Assembly (NCBI GenBank): GCA_034769895.1
Contig: CM068372.1
Span: 375,884,410 to 375,948,409, forward strand
Source of the DNA: Magicicada septendecula
Lineage: Eukaryota > Arthropoda > Insecta > Hemiptera > Cicadidae
DNA length: 64,000 bases
Direction: 5' to 3'
Shown: one piece after another, positions 22,421 to 31,526 of the stretch
Layout of the letters: each line of letters begins with the position of its first letter
Numbering within the stretch: the first letter of the stretch is position 1
Made by a program: the position numbers and the translations under genes
Notes under the pieces: generated by a model
Told to the model about the DNA's origin: nothing
The model's database searches: none
The model's input: only the letters and a program-made list of their open reading frames with translations

Positions 22421-22768
22421 TGTATTTGTAAACACTTGGTTACTCGCCATCTTGTGACTTCTTTAAAACTTCCAATAACAACGCGTCTCAAGGATAAATC
22501 CTCATCATCAGGTTATAAAAACACCAGTCTTTCTGGAGAAGTCAAAAAATCAGAGTCGATCGCGTGTAGTGCTGCACACCAGTCGCGACGTAGCGTGAAA
22601 TGCTTTGTGATGTTTAGTTATAATTTTTTATTTTTTTGACGACTTCTCCAGAAGGATTGGTGTTTTTATAACCTGATGATGAGGATTTATCGTTGAAACG
22701 CGTTGTTATTGGAAGTTTTAAAGAAGTCACAAGACGGTGAGTAACCAAGTGTTTACAAATACTACAAT
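22421..22768. repeat. Palindromic hammerhead element
   Basis: Arms 22421-22548 and 22632-22768 are near-perfect inverted copies (TTCTCCAGAAGG / CTTTCTGGAGAA inner, TTGTAAACACTTGGTTACTC outer) around an 83-bp loop. The right arm (plus) has CTGATGA at 22673-22679 and GAAA at 22695-22698 followed by CGCGTTG; the left arm (minus) has CTGATGA, a perfect 5-bp AGGAT/ATCCT stem II, and GAGA in place of GAAA. Each arm keeps one half of a working motif: the right has the intact GAAA, the left the better stem II. Confidence 0.7.
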
Positions 22769-23580
22769 TAAATACTTATACACGTGACTTGGAGACTACT
22801 ATATAACAAATGTTTGGAATTGTTAGCGTTTATTGCATGATTACTTTACCATTCCTACTTTACTTAACCAAAAATACAGTAATCCAGATTTTCGTAATTT
22901 TTATGATAATTGAAAGATTATCTAATATAAAAATTTATCCAATAATAAATGTAATTCGTTCAAAACAGAGAGCGAGTTCTGCAGCTCAGGGAGCTTACTA
23001 ATATAAGTATTTTTCTATAAATATATTTTTCTATAACGTATTCCAACTGACACTGCGATAGTTTTGCGCTTATATAGGGTTACACACTCATGGCGTGGTG
23101 TGGAAAGAGTAATGTTCGCGTGTTGCAGCACCGAGTATAAATTTTAACGCCGGCCAAAAAGATTAATCTAACAAGAGCGGACTTGTAATGTCTGCCGAGC
23201 AGAAGGCAATTACAGATTGTGCGAGCGAGTACGAACCAGCGACGCGCGTTTCAATTTATTCACTAATGACATAAAATCTAGTCCGCCGCTCCGTTGTAGG
23301 AACACGAGTGTCCACTTCCCACTCTATACTCTGCAGTGCCACTAACAGATATATTGGTACCGGTACGTCTCCTCCCTCTCCGTGTGACTTACGTTCACTT
23401 AAAAGTATTAATTAAAATTTATAACGTCCAATTAAAAGTTGACTGTTTTATGGAAACTCGAGAAAAACGAGATAGCTGCAGCAGCCGAGCAGGGTATCGA
23501 AACTGGGTTATTTTTAAAAGCTCATTCGAGAAAGCAAGAGGAGATTGTAAGTTGCTGAATCAAGGGAAGTGGATCATCAT
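22769..23580. other. Unassigned, possibly conserved non-coding block at 23090-23330
   Basis: No gene. The part 23090-23330 is less AT-rich, free of recognisable repeats and contains homeodomain-like AGATTAATCT and TTTATTCACTAATGACATAA; it could be a regulatory or promoter segment, but this rests on composition alone. Confidence 0.2.
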
Positions 23581-23588
23581 CAAATGTG

Positions 23589-23611
23589 CTGTTGTTGTTG
23601 TTGTTGTTGTT
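23589..23611. repeat. (GTT)n microsatellite
   Basis: About eight GTT units. Confidence 0.95.
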
Positions 23612-23639
23612 ATTACTTTATTTGTTACGCGGCTTTAAT

Positions 23640-24435
23640 GATGCCAATTTTGGCTTTGCGAACAATCAATTTCCTTTTAGTCAGCTTTATGAAACTGTCA
23701 TTAATGAATAACCATCGTCACTGTAGATTAGTACAATCACTTGAAAGCTGTAGCCACTGTTTCAACAAGAGTGACGTCACCCCCCCCTGCAGTTTTGTCT
23801 TCCGTTCACATGTTTCTGTGTTTTCTAACTTCTCAACTATCTTTCACCACTCCTTCCCGTCTTGTATTCTCTTATTCCATTCTTCGTTACTTTCCATATC
23901 TTTCACATCCCCCACGACTCAATTTCAAATCTCATGTGATATTCTTTCCTTCTGGTTTATCTGTTTCATTATATTTTTCTAAACATACTTCACGCTAATC
24001 TATTTGCGTCACCGGACCATTGTTTTCGCCATCTGGTTTTCAATTAACTTTTAATTAATCTTCATTAGGTTTCCTTACAATTATTCTATCGAGAATTCTC
24101 AGTCTCTCTCTTCATCAGCTTTTCCAAGACACAGCGTCTCCGCCGCCATTTCCATTGCCCGACGCTGTCAGTCACCTCTCACACTGTCTGTTGCATTCTC
24201 TCAGCTAAGGATTTTGTAAAACCATATTTAGTAGTGTTCCTATTCTAAGCACCAGTGTCACAACTAGGAGCTGCTCCGGGGGGGGGGGATTACACTACTT
24301 GAAGTTTGGTCCTCCCATTTTCCTCAGGAAACGAGAAATTCAGGATACTTTTCATATAATTTTATATTTACATATAAACATTCCTTGCGGCCAAATGGTT
24401 TTGACAAGCAGAAATTACGGTATAATATTACTGAT
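23640..24435. other. Unassigned pyrimidine-rich region
   Basis: No gene. A GC-rich remnant with a G run at 24279-24288 resembles the ends of the 19143-19228 repeat. Confidence 0.4.
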
Positions 24436-24480
24436 TAGTTCTTTTGAGCGTCTCACGTCATCATCAGGTCGGATATATAT
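24436..24480 (-). ncRNA. Degenerate hammerhead-like motif
   Basis: Minus strand has CTGATGA followed by TGACGTGAGACGCTC as a possible stem II and AAAAGAAC in place of GAAA. Core is not intact. Confidence 0.3.
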
Positions 24481-24719
24481 GCGTGCAATAATGAGCTGAG
24501 AGGCTCGAAAGCGAGAGTCGGTAATTTTTTATACAATGGTGTACAACAGCGAGAGTAATTTCTTTTTGTGATTGTAACCACTAACACAACTATATTATGT
24601 ACTAGGTTTTGAATATACCAACGAGAAGTACAAGGGTTGAAAAGAATATGGAAAAACAAGTGAGCCGTTTCAAATATCTCGACTGTGCAGTAAGCTATGA
24701 ATCTCTTAACTTTTATTAA

Positions 24720-24884
24720 TTTACAAATATTGTAATTCCTTTCATTTACAATTATTTATACGCGTAACTGGCGTTACTCAGAAATAGACCTGCGTTACGA
24801 GATTATGGAATTTTGATGAAATGTTTAATAACTCGGGGGAGGGGGGAGTTTCCCCCTGATCTCCGCCGCAATTACGTCACTGCT
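24720..24884 (+). repeat. Dispersed repeat ending CAATTACGTCACTG, copy 2
   Basis: Shares with 1660-1844 the CAATTATTTA part, the ATTATG-AATTT-GATGAA-TTT block, a GGGGGAG/CCCCCTGATCT hairpin and the AATTACGTCACTG end. Confidence 0.55.
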
Positions 24885-25158
24885 TTTAGCTATGGATTTG
24901 TAAAATCGTATTTGATAGAGTTCCTCATATTGCAAAGTAGTTAGTGCAGTTTGCAGTCGTCGAATCGCCACTTATCTTTGCTGTATTTCCTGCGCACTTC
25001 TCTTTCTGCAGCGGGAGAGACCCAAGGTATTTATAGCTGTGACACTGCGTAGTGTTGCGTATATATGTATATTGCGTCGTCCTCCATTGCGCAGGATTTC
25101 GTCTGTACTGACGATAACCAGATACTCGAAGTTATACAGTTAACACCGAAGGTGTATC

Positions 25159-26306
25159 CAGAGGCAGATTTACCTTTTTGCCGCCCGTAGCCAGTATGAA
25201 TTTTCCGCTCTCCCATAAATCTCTGTTTGGGGGGGGGGGAGTGCGTTTACGGGTTTATTTCAATCCTTCATATTTTCAGTTATCCTAAAATTTGTTCTTT
25301 ATATAATATTTACTTCTAAATTTTTCTTAATACATTTCTATAGAACAATTTACATAACGTACTAAGAAGAGTACAATAACACATTAAATTACTGTAGCCA
25401 CGTTTATTCCAAAACATTTTAACTGAACTTAAAACACAGCAATTTAATACAATTTTGTATGCAAGTTGGTACAAAATTAAGAAGATAAAGAGAGTTGTAT
25501 TAATAGTCCTTGAAATAATTTTTAAACTTTACGTCGTGATTTTTGATGGGCAAAATTATTAATATCTGTCAGGGCCATCTTCTTTAATAACTCTCCTTCA
25601 ATGGACAATATAGCCAATGAATACAAACGATCTTCTCCCATGTTCGCGCGTAGATAATTCTTTACTCTTTTGACCCAAGAGAACGCTCGTTCATTTGAGC
25701 AGTTTGAGGCCGCTGTAGGCCTACATCCGGTAAGTAATGTCCACGTTGGGATAGAGCCCATCCTTTCGAATTAGACGGCAGAGCTTCACAGGTGTAGACC
25801 TCTTATTTCCCTCCTCGGCAGGTCGAAGCTCAATTGGCACTAGAGCTGGGTACGAAATTATATTACGCACACAGTCTATGACTGTTAGCAGCTAGTGGCA
25901 TCTACTGACATTAACTCACGTCAAATTACAGAGTCGGTAAAGGATGTTCGAAATCTGAATATCAACGAATTAATAGTTAAATAATTAATTAATATAATGG
26001 AAGTATCACATATATAATGTATGCAAATGTAATTTTACGAAATGTAAAATTACATTTCATTTTATGAAAAAACCAAGGGCCTACCACATATTATAGAGAT
26101 CAGAAGTAAATGACGAAGCTTATTCTCTTTATGTAATAAGCCTAGTTACTAAGCAATATATATTTTTAAAAGTTTCTTATTATATTGAGACGAAATGGAG
26201 CGGCATTTGAAACATCTCTTAGGTATCGTTATACCTATAACGACCTTTACAAATTTTGCCGCCCGTAGACAGTTGCCTACTTTGCCTATGCATAAATCTG
26301 CCTCTG
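25159..26306 (-). mobile_element. hAT element with perfect 8-bp TSD, internally deleted
   Basis: Ends CAGAGGCAGATTTA and TAAATCTGCCTCTG are perfect inverted repeats over 14 bp; GGTGTATC flanks both sides (25151-25158 and 26307-26314). Subterminal TTTTGCCGCCCGTAG occurs near both ends. The 1,148-bp element holds a C-terminal hAT transposase exon (25522-25761, minus), so the minus strand is its sense strand. Confidence 0.95.
25522..25761 (-). pseudogene. hAT transposase C-terminal fragment
   Basis: 79 residues ending in a stop: NERAFSWVKRVKNYLRANMG, EDRLYSLAILSIEGELLKKM and AHQKSRRKV. NERAFS-LK-IK-YLR-MGE-RL-LA-LSIE is the hATC dimerisation region. The frame is intact over this stretch, but the BED finger and RNase H-like catalytic domain are missing. 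Lies inside the element 25159-26306. Confidence 0.9.
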
Positions 26307-26379
26307 GGTGTATCAGTTGTTTAATCATAATCATTACATCCACTTCACGGTTTAGGATTCCGTTAACGTAATCCGTAAT

Positions 26380-26780
26380 GTTATCCGTTACGGGTTTTTT
26401 TAGGCCGACCTATGTTTCTTCTCCCTTTCGCTTTATATTTATTGCTTTTAATTTAATCTGTTTTCTTCCGTTTTCTTTCCAAACGTACGTCCCATTTAAT
26501 TTTCATTTCAAATCATTATTTTAAATTCTTCTGTCCCTTATCATGTCTCCCTTTGACTCGTCTTGGAAACATCATCTCTTGAGCTTGTATTCTTCTTTCT
26601 TGTGCTTTTGTTGTAACCCAGATTTCACTGCCGTACATAAGCGTGGGTAATGCCTGCGTTTCACATTTCAGCATCGTTGTTTTCCTTGTTTTCTTTATCA
26701 GACATCGGCCAATTGTACAGCATACGTTACTAAAAACTCCTAACTTTCGGTTCATATCTTTTCTGTAACCGTAGGAAATA
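26380..26780 (-). pseudogene. LINE ORF2 C-terminal remnant
   Basis: Minus strand 26755-26516 reads CCTIGRCLIKKTRKTTMLKC, LPTLMYGSEIWVTTKAQERR and QAQEMMFPRRVKGRHDKGQ: the same thumb/C-terminal landmarks as at 20785. Truncated, no catalytic motifs. Confidence 0.8.
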
Positions 26781-26954
26781 TCGCATCCTAAATACTTGAA
26801 ATGGATTATCTGTTATTATTTGTTATTTAATTAAAATAACATTAAGCAGTGTGCAGTGTGGTACGTGCAGACAAGTGACAAAGCTACGCTGGCAAGCATT
26901 CTAGCGATTATTCTATTTGTCTCTACATTTTCATCTTTACTTTTATAACTTCTC

Positions 26955-27100
26955 GCACTATTCTTGCTTAATTATTTTTAATTATAAATAAATAATGTTT
27001 GTTTTTCCAAGAATATGTTTGTATTTTTTAAATATATTAACACTATTTTAATAGTATAAACTGTCAACTGCAGAATATCTATACAAATTAATACAATTTT
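26955..27100 (+). repeat. Left arm of inverted repeat flanking the LTR element
   Basis: ATAAATAAATAATGTTTGTT through AAGAATATGTTTGTATTTTT and AATTAATACAATTTTTGAAA is matched inverted by 38798-38935. The right arm holds a hammerhead-like core, so this was probably one of the palindromic hammerhead elements before the LTR retrotransposon entered its loop. Confidence 0.75.
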
Positions 27101-28160
27101 TGAAACCACTTTTTACTTTTAATGTATGGTTATATGTATATAAAAATATGTTCTATAAACGTGTAAAGCAATTACGGCAGAGAATTTTTTTTTGCGTAAA
27201 CGGCACTGTAGCGGGCGTCAACTGTCAAGAGTGATGCATGGTATAGCCAAACGGCCGCCGTTAGACAATGACTTAAGAAAGACAACGCCTTGGCATAACA
27301 GATGTTGGACGTGGATGAACGACATAAGCGCAAGTGGCGACAATAACAAAGAAACAAAAGACGGTGTCAGTTCGTCACAACTACCGACAAAGCGTGTACT
27401 AAGGGGACGCCAACATTTTCGACATACACGTGTGAGTTAGCGGCTGCACATGGACATAACATTTTCCACAAAAGCAGTCTAAGAGCGGATGCAGTTAAGT
27501 ACAAAGGAACTTATATAGCCGCACAGCGGGCAACTTGCTTACTGGCACGACATACGGAGCATCTTGTAAGGCTGCAGAACAGATGTTAGTTCCTGGAAGA
27601 TGACCACCATCAGCGTGTGAACGTAACAAGGGAAGTCGAGGACAATACGGCGATTCGACACACCCGGGTTATGGTACACACATGTGCGGAAAGGAAATTG
27701 CTTAGAAAGGACACTAGGGAACGTAAGACAATCACATAACAGACAACCGTGTAATTAGGTCCGTCGTCATACGGGGAGGTGGTGTGGACAGCAAGACTTT
27801 TAGAGAGGGGTCTTGGCTGACCTATCAGGAGCAAGGAATTCGGCAAAGGCGGGTGTTTAGAAGACGTCAACATGGAGACAAGGGTGAAGAGCGAATGGGA
27901 AGTAGACTAGAGACCCCAGCCAGAGTATCCAGGAGGAGCCTTCGCAGAATCTGATGCGAGAAACCAATCATGACAGTGATTGTGGTAAGGGTATGACATC
28001 CGTGGAGGGAGTCGTGTTGCTGAAGTAATAAAATAAGGTGTTCGCAGAGAAGAAGAGATCAGTTTTATTTTAGAAGTCAGTCGATTTCCAATTTTCAAAC
28101 AATTTGAGTTCAGTCTCAGTTCGGTCGTATTCTAATTTTTGTCAGTCAATTCTATTTCGG

Positions 28161-28190
28161 TATAAACCAGCCAAAGTCTTTCAGATGGAC
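28161..28190 (+). promoter_or_regulatory. Candidate LTR core promoter
   Basis: TATAAA at 28161-28166 is followed 20 bp later by TCAGAT, similar to an insect initiator, and GGACGG. If used, U3 would be about 1 kb and R-U5 about 1.6 kb. The same block occurs in the 3' LTR. No direct evidence of transcription. Confidence 0.3.
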
Positions 28191-29211
28191 GGTAGCAAAG
28201 TGTATTGATACGAGCAGAGAGAGATTGTTCGGGAGTGTATCAGAGACTATGTAAAACTGTAGAACTAACCCGTGACTAAATACTATGACAATGTCGAGTT
28301 AAGTACGATCAGACTTTGTGATCATAAAAATCTCGTTTTTATGAATCTAATGCGAGTGATAAGGTATTGACAATATCACATTACCGTGACATAAGTGACA
28401 TGAGACAATATAGTAAGATTGTGCCACGAATTAACTCACTGAAATGCAAATAAAACCAATTATATTTGCATTGTGTATACAGTATAAATGGTACAATCGC
28501 TCTAGTTAAACGCAGCATAAACTATTGCACGCGTACATCGAAAGTGATAAAGAACCTACACGCAAAAGTGTTTTAGACGATGAAGTAATATTCGAGTTAA
28601 CGCAATTAGTCATTATCGTTCATGCGAGTATCCGGATAAAATGTGGAACAAATAGTGTCGTGACGAAGTGTCAAGTGTAATTTAATTGGCGTATCTTCAG
28701 CCTGGGCTTCTTCGCAGTATGAGAGGTACGACGCAGTTAATCACCGCAATTTGGATACAAACAACAAGTAAATTATTATCATTCATGTAACACTAGATTA
28801 GGTCGCCACTGTCCTGCCACTCAAAAAGAACTCGCCACTGAGTAGAATATACATTTATTTAATCGTAGAATATACATTTATTTAATTGTTGAATATACAT
28901 ATATTTAATTGCTCAAAAGTAACGCAAATTGAGAAATATGAATCCATAGAGTAGGATATATTGAAATTTATATGGTCATTAATTAATTAGTCTTTATTGA
29001 TTTTGTAGATGTTCATAACGTTAGAGATAATATAACAGCATTGCGTATTTAATATGTCGTATAGAAACGCTAACTTTATTCAGTATTTAAATGATATTGA
29101 AAACATATAATAAATTTGTATCGTTTATAAAAATTAAATTTGTATTGTTTACGAAAATTAATAGTGTCTGAGTCACATGATTGTTATTCACCCAAAACAC
29201 CTGTTTACATA

Positions 29212-29689
29212 TGGTGCTCCAGCACGCGGGGCGTATTAAAGCTCAGTGATATCAGAGTGTATCATCAGATATGGCATGCCCGTCCTGGAGCAGTAAACAA
29301 GATCTGTAATAAAAACTTACATTTATGGAAACTCCTTTGAATAATTTTAACTAATTTATGCAAGTAGAGACAAACATAAAATATATTACAGTTACATATG
29401 GTGCCTCAACACGTGACACGAGGAAGCAAATTCTAGTAGATAATTGTAACCAAGAGAAAATTTTATACAATTAAAAATTCAACTAGATTATGCAATTAAT
29501 AGTAAATTCGCATAATTATGTACATTTGTACATGGTGCCCAAACGCGGGACAACAAGCAAAATTTATTTAATCAATTAATTTATGCAATTATTAAATCTG
29601 CATTAAATATACATTCGTATATGGCTCCCAAAGGACGTGGGGCATAACAAACTACATATACGGCCGTATATGGCGTCCAACTACAGGGC
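29212..29689 (+). repeat. Five decayed primer-binding-site copies in the LTR
   Basis: TGGTGCTCCAGCACGCGGGG (29212), TGGTGCCTCAACACGTGACA (29399), TGGTGCCCAAACGCGGGAC (29533), TGGCTCCCAAAGGACGTGGG (29622) and TGGCGTCCAACTACAGGGCT (29671) all resemble the functional TGGCGCCCAACGTGGGGC at 29816. All six have the ATATGG/AGATGG/ACATGG context, and several share AATTTATGCAA ... CTGCATTA upstream. The same five occur in the 3' LTR. They look like successive former primer sites now inside U5. Confidence 0.8.
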
Positions 29690-29815
29690 TAAATACACGT
29701 AAGTACGACAAAGTTCGTACCGACAGCACTATCATAAATACAGATAAAAATTTATATAATTAATGGAATAATTAATTTATGCAAATAAATCTGCATTACA
29801 TATTACATTCGTAGA

Positions 29816-29833
29816 TGGCGCCCAACGTGGGGC
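29816..29833 (+). promoter_or_regulatory. Primer binding site, tRNA-Lys
   Basis: TGGCGCCCAACGTGGGGC is, as far as I know the insect sequence, complementary over all 18 bases to the 3' end of tRNA-Lys(CUU), which ends CCCCACGTTGGGCGCCA. Minus-strand cDNA synthesis would start here. It lies 15 bp beyond the LTR end, further than usual. Confidence 0.93.
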
Positions 29834-29960
29834 ACGAAGCGATTGCTCGAATAATTAATAATAAATATTATTAGTGAGTAGGCTGAGGACAGGCAGTGGC
29901 TATAAACAATTGTTAGACAGTAAGTCAGTAGTAGAAATAGTCTTAGTTAAGCATACTTGA

Positions 29961-31526
29961 ATGATTACGCGTAATCGCGCGAAAATGACAAACAATAATT
30001 CAGATAGTATGGAGTTCGACGTGAACAACCAGCTAGGCGTCGAAGGACGTGAGGAAGATACGACGCAGAGTGAAAACACCAGCGCCGACGAGACTACAAG
30101 GGCGGGGGGACAATCGTTATTACCTCGCGAGATGAACTTCCAGTTATTGCTCGAGTTCATTAAACAACAGAATGAAGAAATGAGCGAAAAAATGAGTGAA
30201 AAAATGAGTGAAAAAATGAGCGAAAAAATGAGACAACAGAACGAAGAACAGATTGGAAAAATAAAAGTAGAATTGCAAGAACACACCAAGAAATGGGAAG
30301 AGAAAATTAGCGAGCTACAGAAAAAGAATGAACGTGGAATGAAAGAGTTGAAGAATGAGTTAACAAGACATACCAAAGAAAGTAAGGAATTGAGAGAGAA
30401 GGACCGACAAGAATGGCAAGAAGCAATTAATAATACACAGAAGTCAGTAGACCAAATAAATAACAAACTAGACACACATATTCAAGAAACCAACAGCAGG
30501 AATGAAGAATTGAAAGGAGTTGTCATGAACAACGTAGAACGACTACGGACAGAACAAGGAGAAGCAGTAAACTCGTTAAAACAGAAGATCGTAGAAGTAG
30601 ATGACAGACAACGGTCGGCTGTACAGAAAATCAGTGAGACAGATAAAGAGAAGGAGACACGACTAGAAGAATTAAGAAACCACATCGCCAAAGTTAAAGA
30701 AGGCCAAGAACGACTACAGCGTCAATTAGCCAACGCAGAAGTCGGATCGACCGCAAGAACAGGTGGGCCGCCGCATAACAACGAATTAAAATACAACGGC
30801 ACAGACCGATATCCCATCGAATTTCTCAAAGAACTGACCGAAATCCAGAACACATTCTACCCAAGTGACGATGTCAAATGGATCGGTCGACATCTAGAAG
30901 CAGACGCCGCGATTTGGTGGAGGGTGATACGAGACCAAATCCGCAACTTTGATGAATTTAAAGACCTCTTCACACAAAAGTATTGGGGAGAAGAAAGACA
31001 GGACGCAGTCAGGGACAACCTAGAATTTGGTCGATTTAATTGGAAGGGCAATCTGAGCGCAATACAATATATGGAGCGGAAGCTTCTTGAAAGTCGCCAA
31101 TTAACGCCAGCTATCACTGATCGTCAGTTAATCAAAAAGATAGCGCGCCATTTTGGTAAGAATATTGAAATTGCTGTGGTGACAAAGGGGATTAATTCAA
31201 TCCAAAACCTTGAATCATTGATTGCAGAGTACGCCACGATTAATCAGCGAACAACTAGAGATAATGACTTTGTAGGGAGTCACGAGAAGGTGAATACCCG
31301 AGGTGTGGGGGAAGCAACAAACACACCCCAACCATTTCACAATAAGGGTGCCAGCTGGAAGCAAAAACAGCATGTGCCGAACAAAGAAAGTGAAAACGAT
31401 CGCAACGTTAAGGGGTTTGGACGACACACTAACCGACAGCCCATAAATTCCTTAGAATTCGTAAACAACGGTGCGTCGACCTCGACTGGTAAGGGGAACG
31501 ACATAGATAAAGAAAAAAAAAATTAA
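29961..31526 (+). CDS. gag: Gag polyprotein of the LTR retrotransposon
   Basis: A 521-residue frame starting 127 bp after the primer binding site. Residues 1-58 are acidic and disordered; 60-258 form a long predicted coiled coil, beginning with four tandem M-S-E-K repeats (about 74-90); 273-430 look like a retrotransposon capsid (KYNGTDRYPIEFLKEL, AAIWWRVIRDQIRNFDEFK, LFTQKYWGEERQ). The tail is basic and glutamine/asparagine-rich with no CCHC zinc knuckle, as in some gypsy lineages. Gag would assemble the particle that packages the RNA. It ends in a run of ten A where a -1 shift would enter pol. The frame is undamaged. The long coiled coil is unusual for the family. Confidence 0.93.
   Translation: MITRNRAKMTNNNSDSMEFDVNNQLGVEGREEDTTQSENTSADETTRAGGQSLLPREMNFQLLLEFIKQQNEEMSEKMSEKMSEKMSEKMRQQNEEQIGKIKVELQEHTKKWEEKISELQKKNERGMKELKNELTRHTKESKELREKDRQEWQEAINNTQKSVDQINNKLDTHIQETNSRNEELKGVVMNNVERLRTEQGEAVNSLKQKIVEVDDRQRSAVQKISETDKEKETRLEELRNHIAKVKEGQERLQRQLANAEVGSTARTGGPPHNNELKYNGTDRYPIEFLKELTEIQNTFYPSDDVKWIGRHLEADAAIWWRVIRDQIRNFDEFKDLFTQKYWGEERQDAVRDNLEFGRFNWKGNLSAIQYMERKLLESRQLTPAITDRQLIKKIARHFGKNIEIAVVTKGINSIQNLESLIAEYATINQRTTRDNDFVGSHEKVNTRGVGEATNTPQPFHNKGASWKQKQHVPNKESENDRNVKGFGRHTNRQPINSLEFVNNGASTSTGKGNDIDKEKKN
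31511..31526 (+). promoter_or_regulatory. Gag-pol overlap with candidate -1 frameshift site
   Basis: Ten A at 31513-31522 end gag (AAA AAA AAT TAA). The pol frame is open from 31511, one base back, across the same run. A slip of one base on AAA-AAA codons would join the two. No pseudoknot was worked out downstream. Confidence 0.6.

Larger units (their letters stand above)
27162..29800 (+). repeat. 5' LTR
   Basis: Starts TGTAAAGC, ends GCATTACA, so it has the TG...CA form. It differs from the 3' LTR at about seven positions seen by eye (for example the equivalents of 37679, 37856 and 37883), around 0.3%, which implies a recent insertion. At 2.6 kb it is long for a gypsy-type element. Small open frames shared by both LTRs (27192-27440 and others) have no known domain. 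Confidence 0.97.

Noticed and set aside
27192-27440. 82-codon frame in the 5' LTR, repeated at 36076-36324
   Set aside because: Present only because the LTRs are duplicated; no recognisable domain and no evidence of translation.
29900-30475. 191-codon minus-strand frame
   Set aside because: Antisense shadow of the gag coiled coil; Phe/Ser/Leu-rich as expected from purine-rich sense sequence.
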